Assembly: GCF_964355755.1 (NCBI RefSeq) | Contig: NC_092676.1 | Span: 11,516,288 to 11,580,287, forward strand | Direction: 5' to 3' | Origin: Antedon mediterranea | Lineage: Eukaryota; Echinodermata; Crinoidea; Comatulida; Antedonidae | Length of the DNA stretch: 64,000 bases | Shown: one piece after another, positions 1 to 10,549 of the stretch | Layout: each line of letters opens with the position of its first letter | Numbering within the stretch: position 1 is the first letter of the stretch | Program-made: the position numbers and the translations under genes | The notes under the pieces: model-generated | What the model was told of the DNA's origin: nothing | The model's input: the letters and a program-made list of their open reading frames with translations, nothing else | Databases searched by the model: none

Positions 1-378
1 CCGTTTGAATGACTGACCGACATCGTTATCTATTTCTACCGAATTCTGAGCAAGCGATGGTGGAAATAATGACTTCCAGTCCAACTTAATCACTTCTAAC
101 CAGGTTCTTCCAAGCAAGGGTGGTGAGTTTCGTCGCTGTGTTCTCACTACTATCAGTGGGAGAACGTTACTCTGGCCCCTATAGTTCACGGTGACTTTAA
201 TTTCTCCTGCTATATCGAGCTTAGTACCTGTGTATGCGTGAAGTGTACGTTTTACTGACTTTAATGGTAGATGGCTAAGCTTGCTTTCGTAATCGTCAAA
301 GCTAATTATCGATACTGCTGCGCCCGTATCTACTTCAAAATCAATATCTATCATCAACTCGCATCTGTACCGTTATTG
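1..378 (-). CDS. Ty3/gypsy pol, N-terminal part (aspartic protease), cut by window edge
   Basis: The minus strand has an open frame running off the window start. It encodes a retropepsin-type protease beginning: an Asp-Thr-Gly-Ala active-site motif (codons at 322-330), followed further on by a Leu-Leu-Gly-Arg-x-Trp-Leu stretch typical of the protease end in gypsy pol. The frame is +1 relative to the upstream gag and overlaps its end by about 37 bases. Reverse transcriptase, RNase H and integrase would lie left of the window. The +1 offset could be programmed frameshifting or a one-base indel in a dead copy; the sequence alone does not decide. Confidence 0.8.
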
Positions 379-1243
379 GTGGTACCGAATTGTCCTGTTT
401 AATGCCTACGCAAAACATTGTATCTACAAAATCGTCATTACCTTCGTCGTAATCCGGTGCTTCTACTTGCTTGATGGATTTAGGTTTATATTGTTTTGTT
501 GATTTACTCGACTGCCTGCATTCTGATTTTAGGTGTCCTTGTTTGTTGCATTTAAAGCATGTAGCGTTTTTGTATTTACACGTATCTCTTGTATGATTGT
601 TCATACCACAGCGGTCACATTTCTGCGTTCGTGTTAGGTTTGACGCTTGATAAGTTTTCGTAGACTTCCTGCTGTTAGACGTAACGTGGTTGATTGGCTT
701 GTCCACATCGTGCGACATACTTTTCATATTCGCTGTTGCTGCCTCCGAGGCTATGGCTATGTCTGTTGCTTCCTTGAACGTATGGTTCTTTGTCAATAAT
801 TTCTTTTGGATGCTCTGACTTATTAGTCCACATACGAACTGATCACGCAGTGCGTTTTCCAATGCCTCTCCTTCAAAACCACAATGTATCGCCTTTTTCT
901 TTAGATGGGATACAAATTGAGAAATAGTCTGTCCCGGTGTCTGTTTTACATTTCTGAATATAAATCGTTCAGAAATCGTTATTCGAGTAGGTTTGTAATG
1001 CTCTTTGAGCTTGGTTATGAGCGTATCGTACGATTTTGTACTTGGTTTATCAGGAAAACACAAATCTCGTATCGTTGTGTATCCAGTCTCTCCTAAACTA
1101 CTCAATAATATCGCTCTTTTCTTACCTCCGTCATTGATATCTAATGCCACAAAATATTGTTCCAGCCTGTCCACATACGTATCTATGTCTCCATCCTGGA
1201 CGTTGAATTCCTCGAATAGAATTCTGGTATTAGCCGCTGCCAT
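341..1243 (-). CDS. Ty3/gypsy retrotransposon Gag polyprotein (capsid-like plus CCHC zinc knuckles)
   Basis: A 300-residue protein with a retrotransposon Gag layout. An alpha-helical capsid-like region (about residues 1-170) carries the SQFVSHLKKKA-type segment of metazoan gypsy Gag. A basic stretch follows, then two zinc-knuckle-type motifs around residues 207-245 (a degenerate CDRC..H..C, then the clear CFKCNKQGHLKSEC). Gag would package element RNA into virus-like particles in the cytoplasm. The start codon at 1243 lies about 160 bases after the primer-binding site, a normal leader length. The C-terminus runs directly up to the protease region in another frame. It is the only long intact frame of this element here. 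Confidence 0.85.
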   Translation of the reverse strand: MAAANTRILFEEFNVQDGDIDTYVDRLEQYFVALDINDGGKKRAILLSSLGETGYTTIRDLCFPDKPSTKSYDTLITKLKEHYKPTRITISERFIFRNVKQTPGQTISQFVSHLKKKAIHCGFEGEALENALRDQFVCGLISQSIQKKLLTKNHTFKEATDIAIASEAATANMKSMSHDVDKPINHVTSNSRKSTKTYQASNLTRTQKCDRCGMNNHTRDTCKYKNATCFKCNKQGHLKSECRQSSKSTKQYKPKSIKQVEAPDYDEGNDDFVDTMFCVGIKQDNSVPPITVQMRVDDRY

Positions 1244-1404
1244 TACCGCGCTTCGCTCTGTACGTTCAGGGCGCTCAGAATCGTTATTAGCCTGTGCGGT
1301 TCCTTGGTTACGGTTGCCGTTGTTGGAAAATCAAAAACTGCTAGCCTAGGCCTATTTTTATAATATTATTATACTTCCGTTTCTTTCTATGTAAATGTGC
1401 CTGT

Positions 1405-1417
1405 ATCCTCGTCGCCA
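1405..1417 (-). other. Primer-binding site of the gypsy element, tRNA-Ser(GCT)-like
   Basis: On the minus strand this reads TGGCGACGAGGAT, complementary to the 3' end (with CCA) of eukaryotic tRNA-Ser(GCT). It lies just upstream of gag, where minus-strand DNA synthesis would be primed. The LTR should begin immediately on the other side, at about 1419 in + coordinates, where the sequence reads TGTCG, the inverse of a ..CA terminus. Confidence 0.65.
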
Positions 1418-1418
1418 G

Positions 1419-1789
1419 TGTCGTGTATCGTCGTAGACAAATTGATAAGTACGTTGAGATGAGTATAATAATGAACGTATTTAATGAAACCAACTAGCCT
1501 AGTAGTCATGAACAATAGTATAGAACGTTTTGTAGGCTAACCTCGTCAGACCATATGCGCAGTACGCATATATATATGTGCGCGTGCATATACTACAGTA
1601 CTAGTAGGCTAGGCCTAGGCCTAGGCCTAGTAGGTATGTCTATCCTAGCTACCCTACTACTACTAGGCCTAGTACTAGGCTAGGCCTAGTACTATAATAA
1701 TAGGCTCTAGGCTAGGCCTAGAAGGTAGACAGAATCTGATATTATTAAGTGATAAGTTTTCATGGCTAGGTTGAAGCCCAACAACAAAA
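1419..1789 (-). repeat. Presumed 5' LTR of the gypsy element (outer limit unknown)
   Basis: Sequence beyond the primer-binding site with an ATATATAT stretch near 1567-1578 and dense AGGCCTAG runs at 1605-1725. The 3' LTR lies outside the window, so the outer boundary cannot be set by comparison. A hAT-type MITE begins at 1790, so the LTR may end before it or be interrupted by it. Confidence 0.35.
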
Positions 1790-2538
1790 GGCGCTACTGC
1801 AGTTTCGCACCACACCGTTATATCTTTGATTTCTCACCAAAACTTTCCTTTTTCAAACTCACAACATAATATTATGCAACATGTTTATACGATTCGACCA
1901 CTTACGAAGTAATTTTTTTTAAATAACAATACTTTTCAAACATTTTAAACCATACTGAACTCGCTGTCAACACACTGCGAAATGTTCGCCATCTTATTAT
2001 ATTTATCACTTAATTGCCAGAATGTATGCTTCATTTTCCCCCAAAAATGTAGAAACTATAGAAGGCAGTGTTATAAAATCCGATTACACAATATATATAG
2101 GCTTATTTAGTTTTGAAAGGCAAGAATGTTTTCAGCTGGCGAAATAGAGGTTAAATTAATATTTCATTATTAGTATTATTATTCATATTAAAAGGGTCCT
2201 TATGTACGGACTCATATCGTCGCCGTTTTGATATGTACAGCTGGTTCGTTATAAAAACCACTCTTTGCAGTTTAAAAATAAAAACAGAAAATAAAACATA
2301 CATTGATTTCTGCTCTGGCAATTTTCTGATTCTAAAATGGCCACAGTTCGATCAAAGTATTCGCGGAAAAAGAGCGGTTTTGAAAGGCATTTTTTATTGT
2401 GATAAAGGTAATATAACGGTGGCTAAATCATGGGAACATGTTACAGAATGGCCCAAAACTGTATGATGTGGGTGTGAGAAAAAAAATTAAGCGAGAAGTC
2501 GAAGATATAACAGTGTGGTGCGAAACTGCAGTAGCGCC
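1790..2538. mobile_element. hAT-type MITE with 8 bp target-site duplication
   Basis: Terminal inverted repeats of about 46 bp start GGCGCTACTGCAGTTTCGCA on the left, and the same sequence occurs in reverse complement ending at 2538, with only a few mismatches. Direct repeats CAACAAAA flank the element at 1782-1789 and 2539-2546. An 8 bp duplication plus this size (749 bp) and no transposase frame point to a non-autonomous hAT element. The 77-codon frame at 2233-2466 resembles nothing and is not called. Confidence 0.85.
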
Positions 2539-2546
2539 CAACAAAA

Positions 2547-2979
2547 AGACCTCAATAAATCGATTCTGTGAATATGGTAATGAAGCATGAAATAGACTAG
2601 GCCTAGGGCCTAGGTATGCGACGCAAAGTTAATTTTTATAATGTGAACAATAAAGAAATACAATTTTGTGTAATTTTTCATGCAATAATAGTTTAATACA
2701 GTATGGTATGTAAATGTGTAGCAATTCTCGAGCGTTTAGATTAGTGCGCCCTCTATTGTACAAAATGCCTGAATTCATTTATATGGCGGCCCTGCTATCA
2801 CGGTGCGATATGAGTGGGCTAGTAAAATAATGTATGGGCTAGTGAAATCTAGAGTGAACTAGCCCAGTGGGCTAGCAACATGAAAAAGATAAATCGAGCC
2901 CTGCAGTATACAGTTTTTGTTTATAGCAGTGTAAACAACATGTATTGAGTTCCATTTAATGTAGAAAAAAAAAATTATA
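2547..2979. other. Non-coding stretch with short GGGCTAGT repeats
   Basis: No gene is seen. Around 2813-2875 the words GGGCTAGT and GGGCTAG recur several times. The segment closes near 2897 with CGAGCCCTGCAG, which looks like the edge of an old inserted element, but no matching partner end was found. Confidence 0.4.
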
Positions 2980-3469
2980 AAATGGAGTTTGGTTGATACC
3001 ATTATTTTAAAAAGGGGTGTTTTTTAAAAATATTTTTTTTATAAAAGTATACCTCATAAACGTACCTTCCAAAGTGGTGTTTTTAAATCAATGAGATTTT
3101 TTAATTTGATAGTCAATAGGTTTGTCAATAATAATCACGAAAAAAACACTGGGGTAAATTTCGTACATAGGTTTTGTGTTGCCAGGAAAATATGAAAAAT
3201 GCAAAAAATATAACAAAATATCAACAAACAAAACACATGAAACATAATTTAAATATGGCTAATCCAATAATAAAATGTATATATGGCTTGTCATAATGCT
3301 ACTAGAGTCATACGAATAGTTTAGATAAAATAGGAGAATGTGTTGCCAGGTTTATTTCAATTAATTGCCAGAAAAACAGTATTTTGCATTGAAATATTTT
3401 GTTGATGGAAAATAATGTTAAACTTGGAAATAATTGAGTCAATGGTTTTTATAAATTTTTAAATCTATT

Positions 3470-4380
3470 TTGTGTAAAGAGATACAGAAAGACCTCCCAA
3501 AAAATCTGACCTTGTAAATAGGTCATTTGAGGTCAAAAGGGGTCAGAATGCAAAACAGGACAGGTCCCCACTTTACTACAACTATTAATGTTTGATCAAA
3601 ATTTACAAGATAGTTCATAACAATTCTCAACAATTTTCATATTTTACCTATAGTGTTACCTTAGCAACCATTTCTATGTGTAACTAAGGAAAGTAAGTTA
3701 AAAAAAAAACGTAAAAAATGGCGTTTTTATAAATACAAAGAATTGATTGCATTTGTACATGTTTCTCAATTTTACTTCTACTGCATTCCATTAATGACAA
3801 ACTTGACCTTGTAAATTCATTCATTTTGAGGTCAACATTTTACCATAGTAACTGTTTCTATGCGAAAATTTAAAATAAATAAGGGGTTTTTCATAAATAA
3901 AAAACATTTTTTCTACATAGTTTTACATTTTTACTTTTTGCCAAATTTACTGAATCCTAATAATCTCAGAAAGAAAGTCTTGACGAATCTGAATAAAGGT
4001 AAAAAAAAATGACCTTTAGTGTTATCTTAAACCTGTTTACGTAACAAATGATATTTAAAAAAAAATTAAATATGGAGTTTCATGAAAAAAAAAAATTTTA
4101 CATATTGAGGTCAAATGACATCAACATTTTACCTATAGTGTATTGTAGCAACTGTTTCTATACGTAACTAAGTACAATATTTTTAATATGGGGTTTCATG
4201 ACTACAAACAATTGATTACATAGCTTTACTACCTTTTCCTAAATTTACTTATCTACTGAATCCCAGAAAATGTCTGACCTTGTGAAAGGGTCATTTTTTG
4301 GGTCAAGTTATGTCAAAATGTATTATTTATGTTATCTTAGAACCTGTTTCTATGCGTAACTAAGGATAATCGTTTTGTTA
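3470..4380. repeat. Degenerate tandem repeats with a CTGTTTCTATGCGTAACTAA core
   Basis: A core word reading roughly CTGTTTCTATGCGTAACTAA recurs near 3671, 3853, 4033, 4151 and 4350, and again near 5101. Each copy is accompanied by phrases like TGACCTTGTGAAAGGGTCAT and GAGGTCAA. Spacing is irregular (about 120-210 bases) because of indels. This is an old internal repeat array of the surrounding element, without coding capacity. Confidence 0.55.
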
Positions 4381-4384
4381 AATA

Positions 4385-4915
4385 CAGTTGAACCTCCCGT
4401 AAGTGGCCACCCTCGGGACCTGAAAAAGTGGCCGCTTACGGGCGGTGACCCCTTACGGGAGGTTCTGCCGATAAAGGGCCAAAATCACTTATTATGGCTA
4501 TATACGATATTCTTAACGAAACGAGCCTCTCAATTTTCCAGCTAATTGTAGGCATATTATTATTTATAATCAGGTGGTTTAGTATTTTTTAGCATTTTCA
4601 GACAAATTTTAAAAACTTTTATCATATTAAAAATGGTCGGTCAAAATCTGTGTAGTTTTCTCATCTCTTCACAGTAATGTTTTTAAAACCTCTTCAAAAT
4701 AAAGCTAATATATAAAGAAATACAATAAACATGCACCTCTAATTCATAGGTCCATGCAATAAGTATCACATTTTTCGATTGGCCGCTTACAAAAAATCTC
4801 ATTTTTAGTATAAAAAGGTGTTCGCAGCTGCTTACGGTAAGCACCAAATGCACTAATTAGATAGGAAGAACAAACAGGCTTTTCAAAGTGCGTCCGTTAA
4901 GGGAGGTGGCCGCTG
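4385..4915. mobile_element. pogo/Tigger-like MITE, TA-flanked
   Basis: The element starts CAGTTGAACCTCCCGTAAG and ends, in reverse complement, CAGCGGCCACCTCCCTTAA, so both ends carry CAG...ACCTCCC.TAA..GG. It is flanked by TA at 4383-4384 and 4916-4917. The end repeats the GTGGCCGCTTACGG words several times. The 531 bp body has no transposase. CAG ends plus a TA duplication fit the Tc1/mariner-pogo group. Confidence 0.65.
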
Positions 4916-6205
4916 TAAATAAAATATGGGGTTTTCATGAATAAAAATAATCACAGAAGAAAGTGCTTACGAATATGACCTTGTGAAACGGTAATTTGAA
5001 AATGCAAATAAGGCATGCCTGCTAATAATCTACAAATTTAAATTTGTATGAGATAAATATGCAAAATCTAAAGAATATCTCATTTTTAGTTACCATAGTA
5101 ACTGTTGCTATGCATAACTAAGGGAAATTAAATAATTATCAGATAATTATTAATTAATAATTATTACTGAATCCAACCATCACAGTAAAAAAAATATAGA
5201 ATTTAAAACCAATATTTAATAATAAAGTGTGATATTTTACATGCTGACCTTAAATGAAATGAAATTTCAAATCAGGGCTTCAATATTTGTTATGTAGCAT
5301 TAACATACCTGAGTATATAATTGACTTTTGATTGGTTCTATTTTGGGGAGGGGAAAGTGGTGGATCCAGGACTTTTAAATAGTTAGGTGGTTGAAGGCGA
5401 GGGTCTAAAAACTTAACTTTATGTCCTATCTTTTGCATTGCAATTTTTAACTTGGAGAAAAGGGGGAGGTGGTGGGATGGAGGAGTTTGAATCCGTCTAT
5501 TCATTGGGGCGATAGTAGCGGCAGTGTGGGTGGTGCTTGAATGCATGCATTTGACACTCTATAGTGGATGATCGACCAAAGTGTTGCAGTTTATCTTTTT
5601 GTGGTTATAGTCGGGGTGGGGGTGGGGAGGGGTGGTAGTCGAAAGTGGTGGTGGATGGGCATGTGGGATCTGCTTAGGTTAGCAAATAAAAGAAGTAAAC
5701 AAATGAAAGAGGAGCTTCAAAATAAGAGAGGAGTAATCTGTTGCAAAGATTAAAATTCACAACGATCTGATAATTTATTCAAATTTCCAGAGGATATAAC
5801 CTATAAAATGACATTAAAACTGGGTATTACAGAATCTATAATTAAAAATTAATTTTTTTTCTCACAACAAAACTAGAACTATATAAACATTAAGAATTTT
5901 TCTGACCAATGAGTTTCAAATCAAATAATCAAAGAAAATAAACTGTTTTTACTAATATACCATGTTTTTTTTTTATAAAAATGCCTATGTTTCTTGCAAC
6001 ACTGCTTGTAGATTTTAAATTTACCCCAGTATTTTATTTTAGAAATCAATTATTATACATTAGAACTACCTATTTGTAATAAATCAGCTAAAAAAATACA
6101 CCACTTTGGGCGTTATGGTGAAGTAAAGTTTAGTTGCATTGAACAATTTAAAAAAAGTGAAAAACACCCCTTTTTAAATAAATGGTATCTCCCAAAGTAT
6201 GAAAT

Positions 6206-6860
6206 AAAAAAAAATAAATAAATTTGAAACAGGTACACAATGCATTGTTATTATGCATACACTAATTATTTTTTATAATTAAATGAACAACACAAAAATA
6301 TCGTTCATCAAAGTAGTGCCAATATCCATTTTAAAAAACCTTAAAAAAGGACAAAATTTGTCAAAAACACAAATTTGGCCGTTGCCATGGAAATATACGT
6401 GTGAAATAAAAAATACTTCATATTTGATTTCTCTCAACACATATATAGCCATGTGCAAAATTTGAAAGAAATCCATTTTTTGAGTCTGCCACTCTTTTTG
6501 ATATTTCTTTGATTCTTACAGACAATGGCTCTTAATAGTTATTAAAAATTCATGTTAGATAATAAATACATATGAAAAATGTATTATTTGTGTAAATCTA
6601 ATTAAATTTTGTATCATCTTGTAAGCTAAAAAGAAATAGTTTAACCTGCAGGATTTGATTTTTTATATACAGTATATATACAGTATCAGTGTATATACCG
6701 TGAAACGAATGAGGATCGTGATGAGTTTGATAGAAAATTGATTGAACAATAAATAAATTTAAAAAAATTTTTTTTTTTTTAAGTCATGCTTCTCTAATAG
6801 GACGTGACACCAGGGAGGTAAAAAATACCTCCATGGTGACACTAACATATCTTTTGTTGG
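6206..6860. other. AT-rich non-coding stretch
   Basis: No gene is supported. The short frames on both strands at 6279-6476 mirror each other and have no family resemblance. A TATATACAGTATATATACAG run lies near 6664-6705 and a T-run near 6768-6780. Confidence 0.5.
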
Positions 6861-6899
6861 CCTTAAATTAGCACAATAAACAACTAAATATAACAAGCA

Positions 6900-7600
6900 T
6901 AGTGGAGTCTGTTAGGGATAATTTGGTTCAGTTTTTTCCAAAAACACCCAATTTGGTATACAGGTTGCCCATCATATACGAATTCATTTTGATGGGCATC
7001 AAGCAAAATGACCCCTTGGGTCACTTAATTTGCATAATTTAAAATGGCGAACATTTTCGCTTAAACACTCAATCTCTGAAAATACTGGGCATAGAGAATT
7101 GATTTTTAGCTCAAAATGTTCAGAACATAAACATTTCTAACTACTCTAATAAAGTATTTTTGAAAAAAATTACCGGAAGTACCATTTTTAACCTTTGACC
7201 TTTATGGTGCAATTTCAAACTGCATTCAGGTTAATATCTTTTGATATCCATAAAACTACTTGTCATAGAGAGTTGAATTAGGTGTCAAAATGTTCAGAAC
7301 ATAAACATTTCTATTTACTATAAAGAAGTTTTTTCTCAAATAATGACCAGAAATATCATATTTGACCTTTGACCTGTTTTTCAGGCAAATTACCACTCAT
7401 TATTGGGTTGACGTGGATAGTTCATTTTGGTGTCAGATTGTTCACAATATATGTTACTATTCTGCTTAATATAGAAGATTTGTGTAAAAAATGTGAAGAA
7501 GTAGGGTACAGTTATTGACCTGTGACATATATAAAACTCTAAATTTGTTTTATTTTGCAACCCACTTTTGAGCTCTTGTCGAAGATGGCTACTTTCATGT
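6900..7600. repeat. About 178 bp tandem repeats of the TTTGACCTTTGACC type
   Basis: Two main units contain TCAGAACATAAACATTTCTA (near 7120 and 7298), then AATTACCGGAAGT or its variant, then TTTGACCTTTGACCT. A third, weaker unit follows near 7440. The same unit type recurs at 16850-17490 and in both arms at 18540-19000 and 21000-21420, so it is a dispersed subterminal repeat and not a gene. Confidence 0.65.
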
Positions 7601-8384
7601 GCAATTGAATGAAGTATACTGAATGAAGTTGAATAGATTTTCCTATTTGTAGTGAGTACTACTAGGCCTATTAGAGTAACGCAAATGAGAGAAATGTGTA
7701 TAGACAAAAAAGACCCAATTTCATTTAATGGAGTACTTGTGTTTATTTGGTTGTTACATTCAGGGTATTTGTCCTATATTGCTGAGTATCATCTTTCTTT
7801 AAAGGGCCTTCAAACTGGGGTATATCAACCTACTAATTGAAAGTATGGACATTTTCGGAGGGTGCACAATATAATAACGAGACTAGTATCATACTTGCCA
7901 TATCGCGAACCACAACTGAAGAATATATTTTTTATCCAGACCTTGGTCCACCAAACTTTGCGGTTCTCAAAGATTTTTTAATTTAAAATCGTCATCTGGA
8001 CGCGATTAGATGAGTAGTAACACTAACAGTTTTGTTACTCATGACATGACACACCTTAATATCCTGTTTTCATTATTGCCCTTTTACTTGATTTTTGGTT
8101 GATTCATGAATTTTAAATTGTTGTTATATTGGAATTGGCAACAACTCTTGGCTTGTGCAACATAACGTTTTGATGAGCTGTTTTAACGTACTTAACAGAT
8201 TTACTTTTATTACTTTCATTTCTTTTACGTACATTTCAAAACATTGAATGATGTGCCCTTTCTCATATCGAGCATTGGAAAATAATGGCTTATTCAACTT
8301 GAACAGTGGTTGGTTCAGTCAGCATAACCATATGTATGGTAATGGTAACATTTTCAGTGTTCTTTTAAATACGAAATGCCCCAC
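7601..8384. other. Non-coding stretch
   Basis: No conserved frame, RNA gene or element boundary is visible. The 62-codon frames at 7652-7840 and 8248-8436 have no recognisable domain, and the second runs into the element that begins at 8385. Confidence 0.45.
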
Positions 8385-8950
8385 TAGTTGGGGAGCCAGA
8401 AAGGGTTCATCTGCACCCTCTAGCAAACTATGTTAATGTTTTTTTGCTTCCTTATATCAATACAAATCAATTTTTGGAATATCTGAACAAAACAAACCTA
8501 AGTTCTTTAGAATTGTTAAATTATTAATGTTTAGTTTTAATTAAAATCACATAAACTGAGTAGTATGAAGTTTAAGGTTAACTGTACAATGTCATAACAA
8601 ACATGGTAAGCTTTTTAATTAATATTAGTTATAAATTATTATAAGTTAGTGATTTCAACAAAAAGGAGGACGAGTAAATAAACAATTTTCTTTATAACAT
8701 AATATATAGTCATACTACAGTTACTTTGATTTGTTTTTATTGTTCAACTATGGTTTAAAAATATGTAACAGTATTACTGTATGTATAGCATTTACCGGAG
8801 TTAGCCACTGTTAAACAGTGATTAGTTTAGATTGTAATTATAATACTAAATATTAATAATTATCTTGGTGATTTAACTGTGATGTTATTCATTAGAATGA
8901 AGTATGTATCTACTTATGACTTGCAATACAAAGTATCCATAGTATATATA

Positions 8951-9367
8951 CTGTAAATCCTGTAATAGTAACCCACACTCTAATAATTTAAGATTAGTAA
9001 CCCACTACTCTAGTAATAGTAACCATAATGGGGGTTACTATTAGAATCACAAAAACTTATGATGCAGTCGTATTTTGAAAATAAGGAGATAATGCATGTT
9101 GATCTCGGGAGTGGGGGCGAGGATTGAGTGTTTTTGAGTTTATAAAATAAGTTGGAGTTCAACCTAATTTGTTTATTCGTACTGTTTTATTATTTTGCTA
9201 TTAGTTGCTGACCGGAAAAGTTGGGGGTGGGTTACTATTTTCAGGTGCCTAATTTAAGATTAGTAATAGTAACCCACTACTCTAATAGTTACCCCACTTC
9301 TAATAGTAACCCACCCTAAAAGCAATCAAAGAATAATAACCCAGGGTTACAATTAGAAGATTTACGG
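8951..9367. mobile_element. Tc1/mariner-type MITE, TA-flanked, nested in 8385-10247
   Basis: Inverted ends CTGTAAATCCTGTAATAGTA (left) and CCGTAAATCTTCTAATTGTA (right, reverse complement) are flanked by TA at 8949-8950 and 9368-9369. Inside, the word TAATAGTAACCCAC recurs several times in both orientations. At 417 bp and without coding it is a MITE. Confidence 0.75.
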
Positions 9368-9440
9368 TACCATACTCAACAATCACTGATATGTTGATAT
9401 TAAGACAATATTCGCTAGTTATTAAAAATATAAGTGTGCT

Positions 9441-10110
9441 CCACGCAAAAATGTTTGTACCAGCTATAGGTTAAATGTCAAAATAAGGTGTTTCTTAACA
9501 TTTTGTGTATTTCTGTTGTATTAGAGCAAATATAAATATATATATTGCGAATAATTTGAGACGAAAATTATAACTTTCTGACTAGTGGTTGGTGAGATAT
9601 TGATATGGCCATTTTCTTGACCAATGGTTAAAAATAAAGTTTTACGGCCATTTTTGGCAAAAGTTGTCCATTAAAGTAAGTAGAAATATGTATCTTCTGA
9701 GTATTGTGACATCAACTACGACCATATCCACCCAACAATTTCTGAGATATGAAAAGGGTGTCCTAATTCAAAATGTTTGTGCCGGCTATATGTCGAAGGT
9801 CAAAATTAGGGGTTTATTGACAGTTTTATAATTTTTATTATATTAGAACAAATATAAATATATACTTTGCAAGTAATTTAAGACCACAATTATCACTTTC
9901 TGACCAGTGGTTGCTGAGATGTTCATATGGCCAATTTCTTGACCAGTGGTCAGAAAAGGGGTTTCCGTCCACTTTTGGCAAAAGTTTCCCATTAGAGTGA
10001 ATAGAAATATGAGTCTTCTATTAAAGTAGTTTTGCACAACAAATATTCCAATACACCCAGTAGTTACCAAGTTACGCACAGTCTTAACTTTGATCATATT
10101 ATTGACATTT
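9441..10110. repeat. 322 bp tandem repeat, two units
   Basis: AAAATGTTTGTACCAGCTAT near 9449 returns as AAAATGTTTGTGCCGGCTAT near 9770. Each is followed by matching blocks: a word near TATTAGARCAAATATAAATA, then TCTGACYAGTGGTTG, then GGCAAAAGTT. It is the internal repeat of the element at 8385-10247. Confidence 0.7.
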
Positions 10111-10549
10111 TGGCCCCTGTACTGACCAAGCATCCCAATTTTTTTTCGGCCAACAGCAAAAAATTGTTTTGATATAAGGAAGCAAAAAAACATTGTTGGC
10201 ACAGTTTGCTAGAGGGTGCAGGTAACCCCTTTCTGGCTCCCCAACTACACCATGTTCTGAGTTGATATTGTTCTTTATAAGGCTCAAGGCTTTTGATTTT
10301 TGCACATTTTTTATAGGTATTTATTATCTAACATAACTTTTAAATAATTATATTTTATTAAATAGATAATGTAATTAGCTATTAATCAACATTAATGTCA
10401 ACAAAATACATAAAATATTTATTAAGTTATTAACAATAAAGTGCATCACTATAAAATGGCAGCCATTTTTTCCGCCATCTTGAATTTCAAGATGGCCGCA
10501 GTAATTTTGCAACGGCACACCTCGTGATTATTGTGCCTAAGGGTATTAG

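Larger units (their letters stand above)
2980..6205. mobile_element. Old DNA element with about 230 bp diverged inverted ends
   Basis: The left arm (about 2980-3210) and right arm (about 5970-6205) match in reverse complement in the same order. Shared blocks are AAAAACACCCCTTTTT, ACACCACTTTGG, AAATTTACCCCAGT and TTGCAACAC. Between the blocks the arms have drifted strongly, so the insertion is old. No transposase frame survives. The interior holds degenerate about 190-240 bp repeats and a nested MITE at 4385-4915. Termini and target duplication could not be fixed. Confidence 0.55.
8385..10247. mobile_element. Non-autonomous Academ-like element, 3 bp target duplication
   Basis: About 95 bp inverted ends begin TAGTTGGGGAGCCAGAAAGG on both sides, followed by CTGCACCCTCTAGCAAACT and a GCTTCCTTATATCAA block. 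CAC flanks both ends (8382-8384 and 10248-10250). The 3 bp duplication and the TAG start resemble the larger element at 16677-23636. The interior has two 322 bp tandem units (from about 9448 and 9770) and a nested MITE at 8951-9367. No transposase remains. Confidence 0.65.

Noticed and set aside
905-1349. Plus-strand frames opposite gag
   Set aside because: They are antisense shadows of the Gag frame and have no domain or start context of their own.
1605-1725. AGGCCTAG runs as a CRISPR-like or promoter array
   Set aside because: The runs are irregular, lack spacers and occur all over the window; they are a genome-wide low-complexity feature.
2233-2466. 77-codon plus-strand frame inside the hAT MITE
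   Set aside because: No transposase motif, and it lies in the interior of a non-autonomous element.
5280-5753. Short frames rich in Pro/His and Gly/Val
   Set aside because: They follow G- and T-rich low-complexity DNA; no family resemblance and no splice or promoter context.
6279-6476. Overlapping frames on both strands
   Set aside because: AT-rich chance frames; neither strand shows a conserved motif.
9843-10305. Minus frames with Cys/Gln-rich peptides
   Set aside because: They lie entirely in tandem-repeat and TIR DNA of the element 8385-10247.
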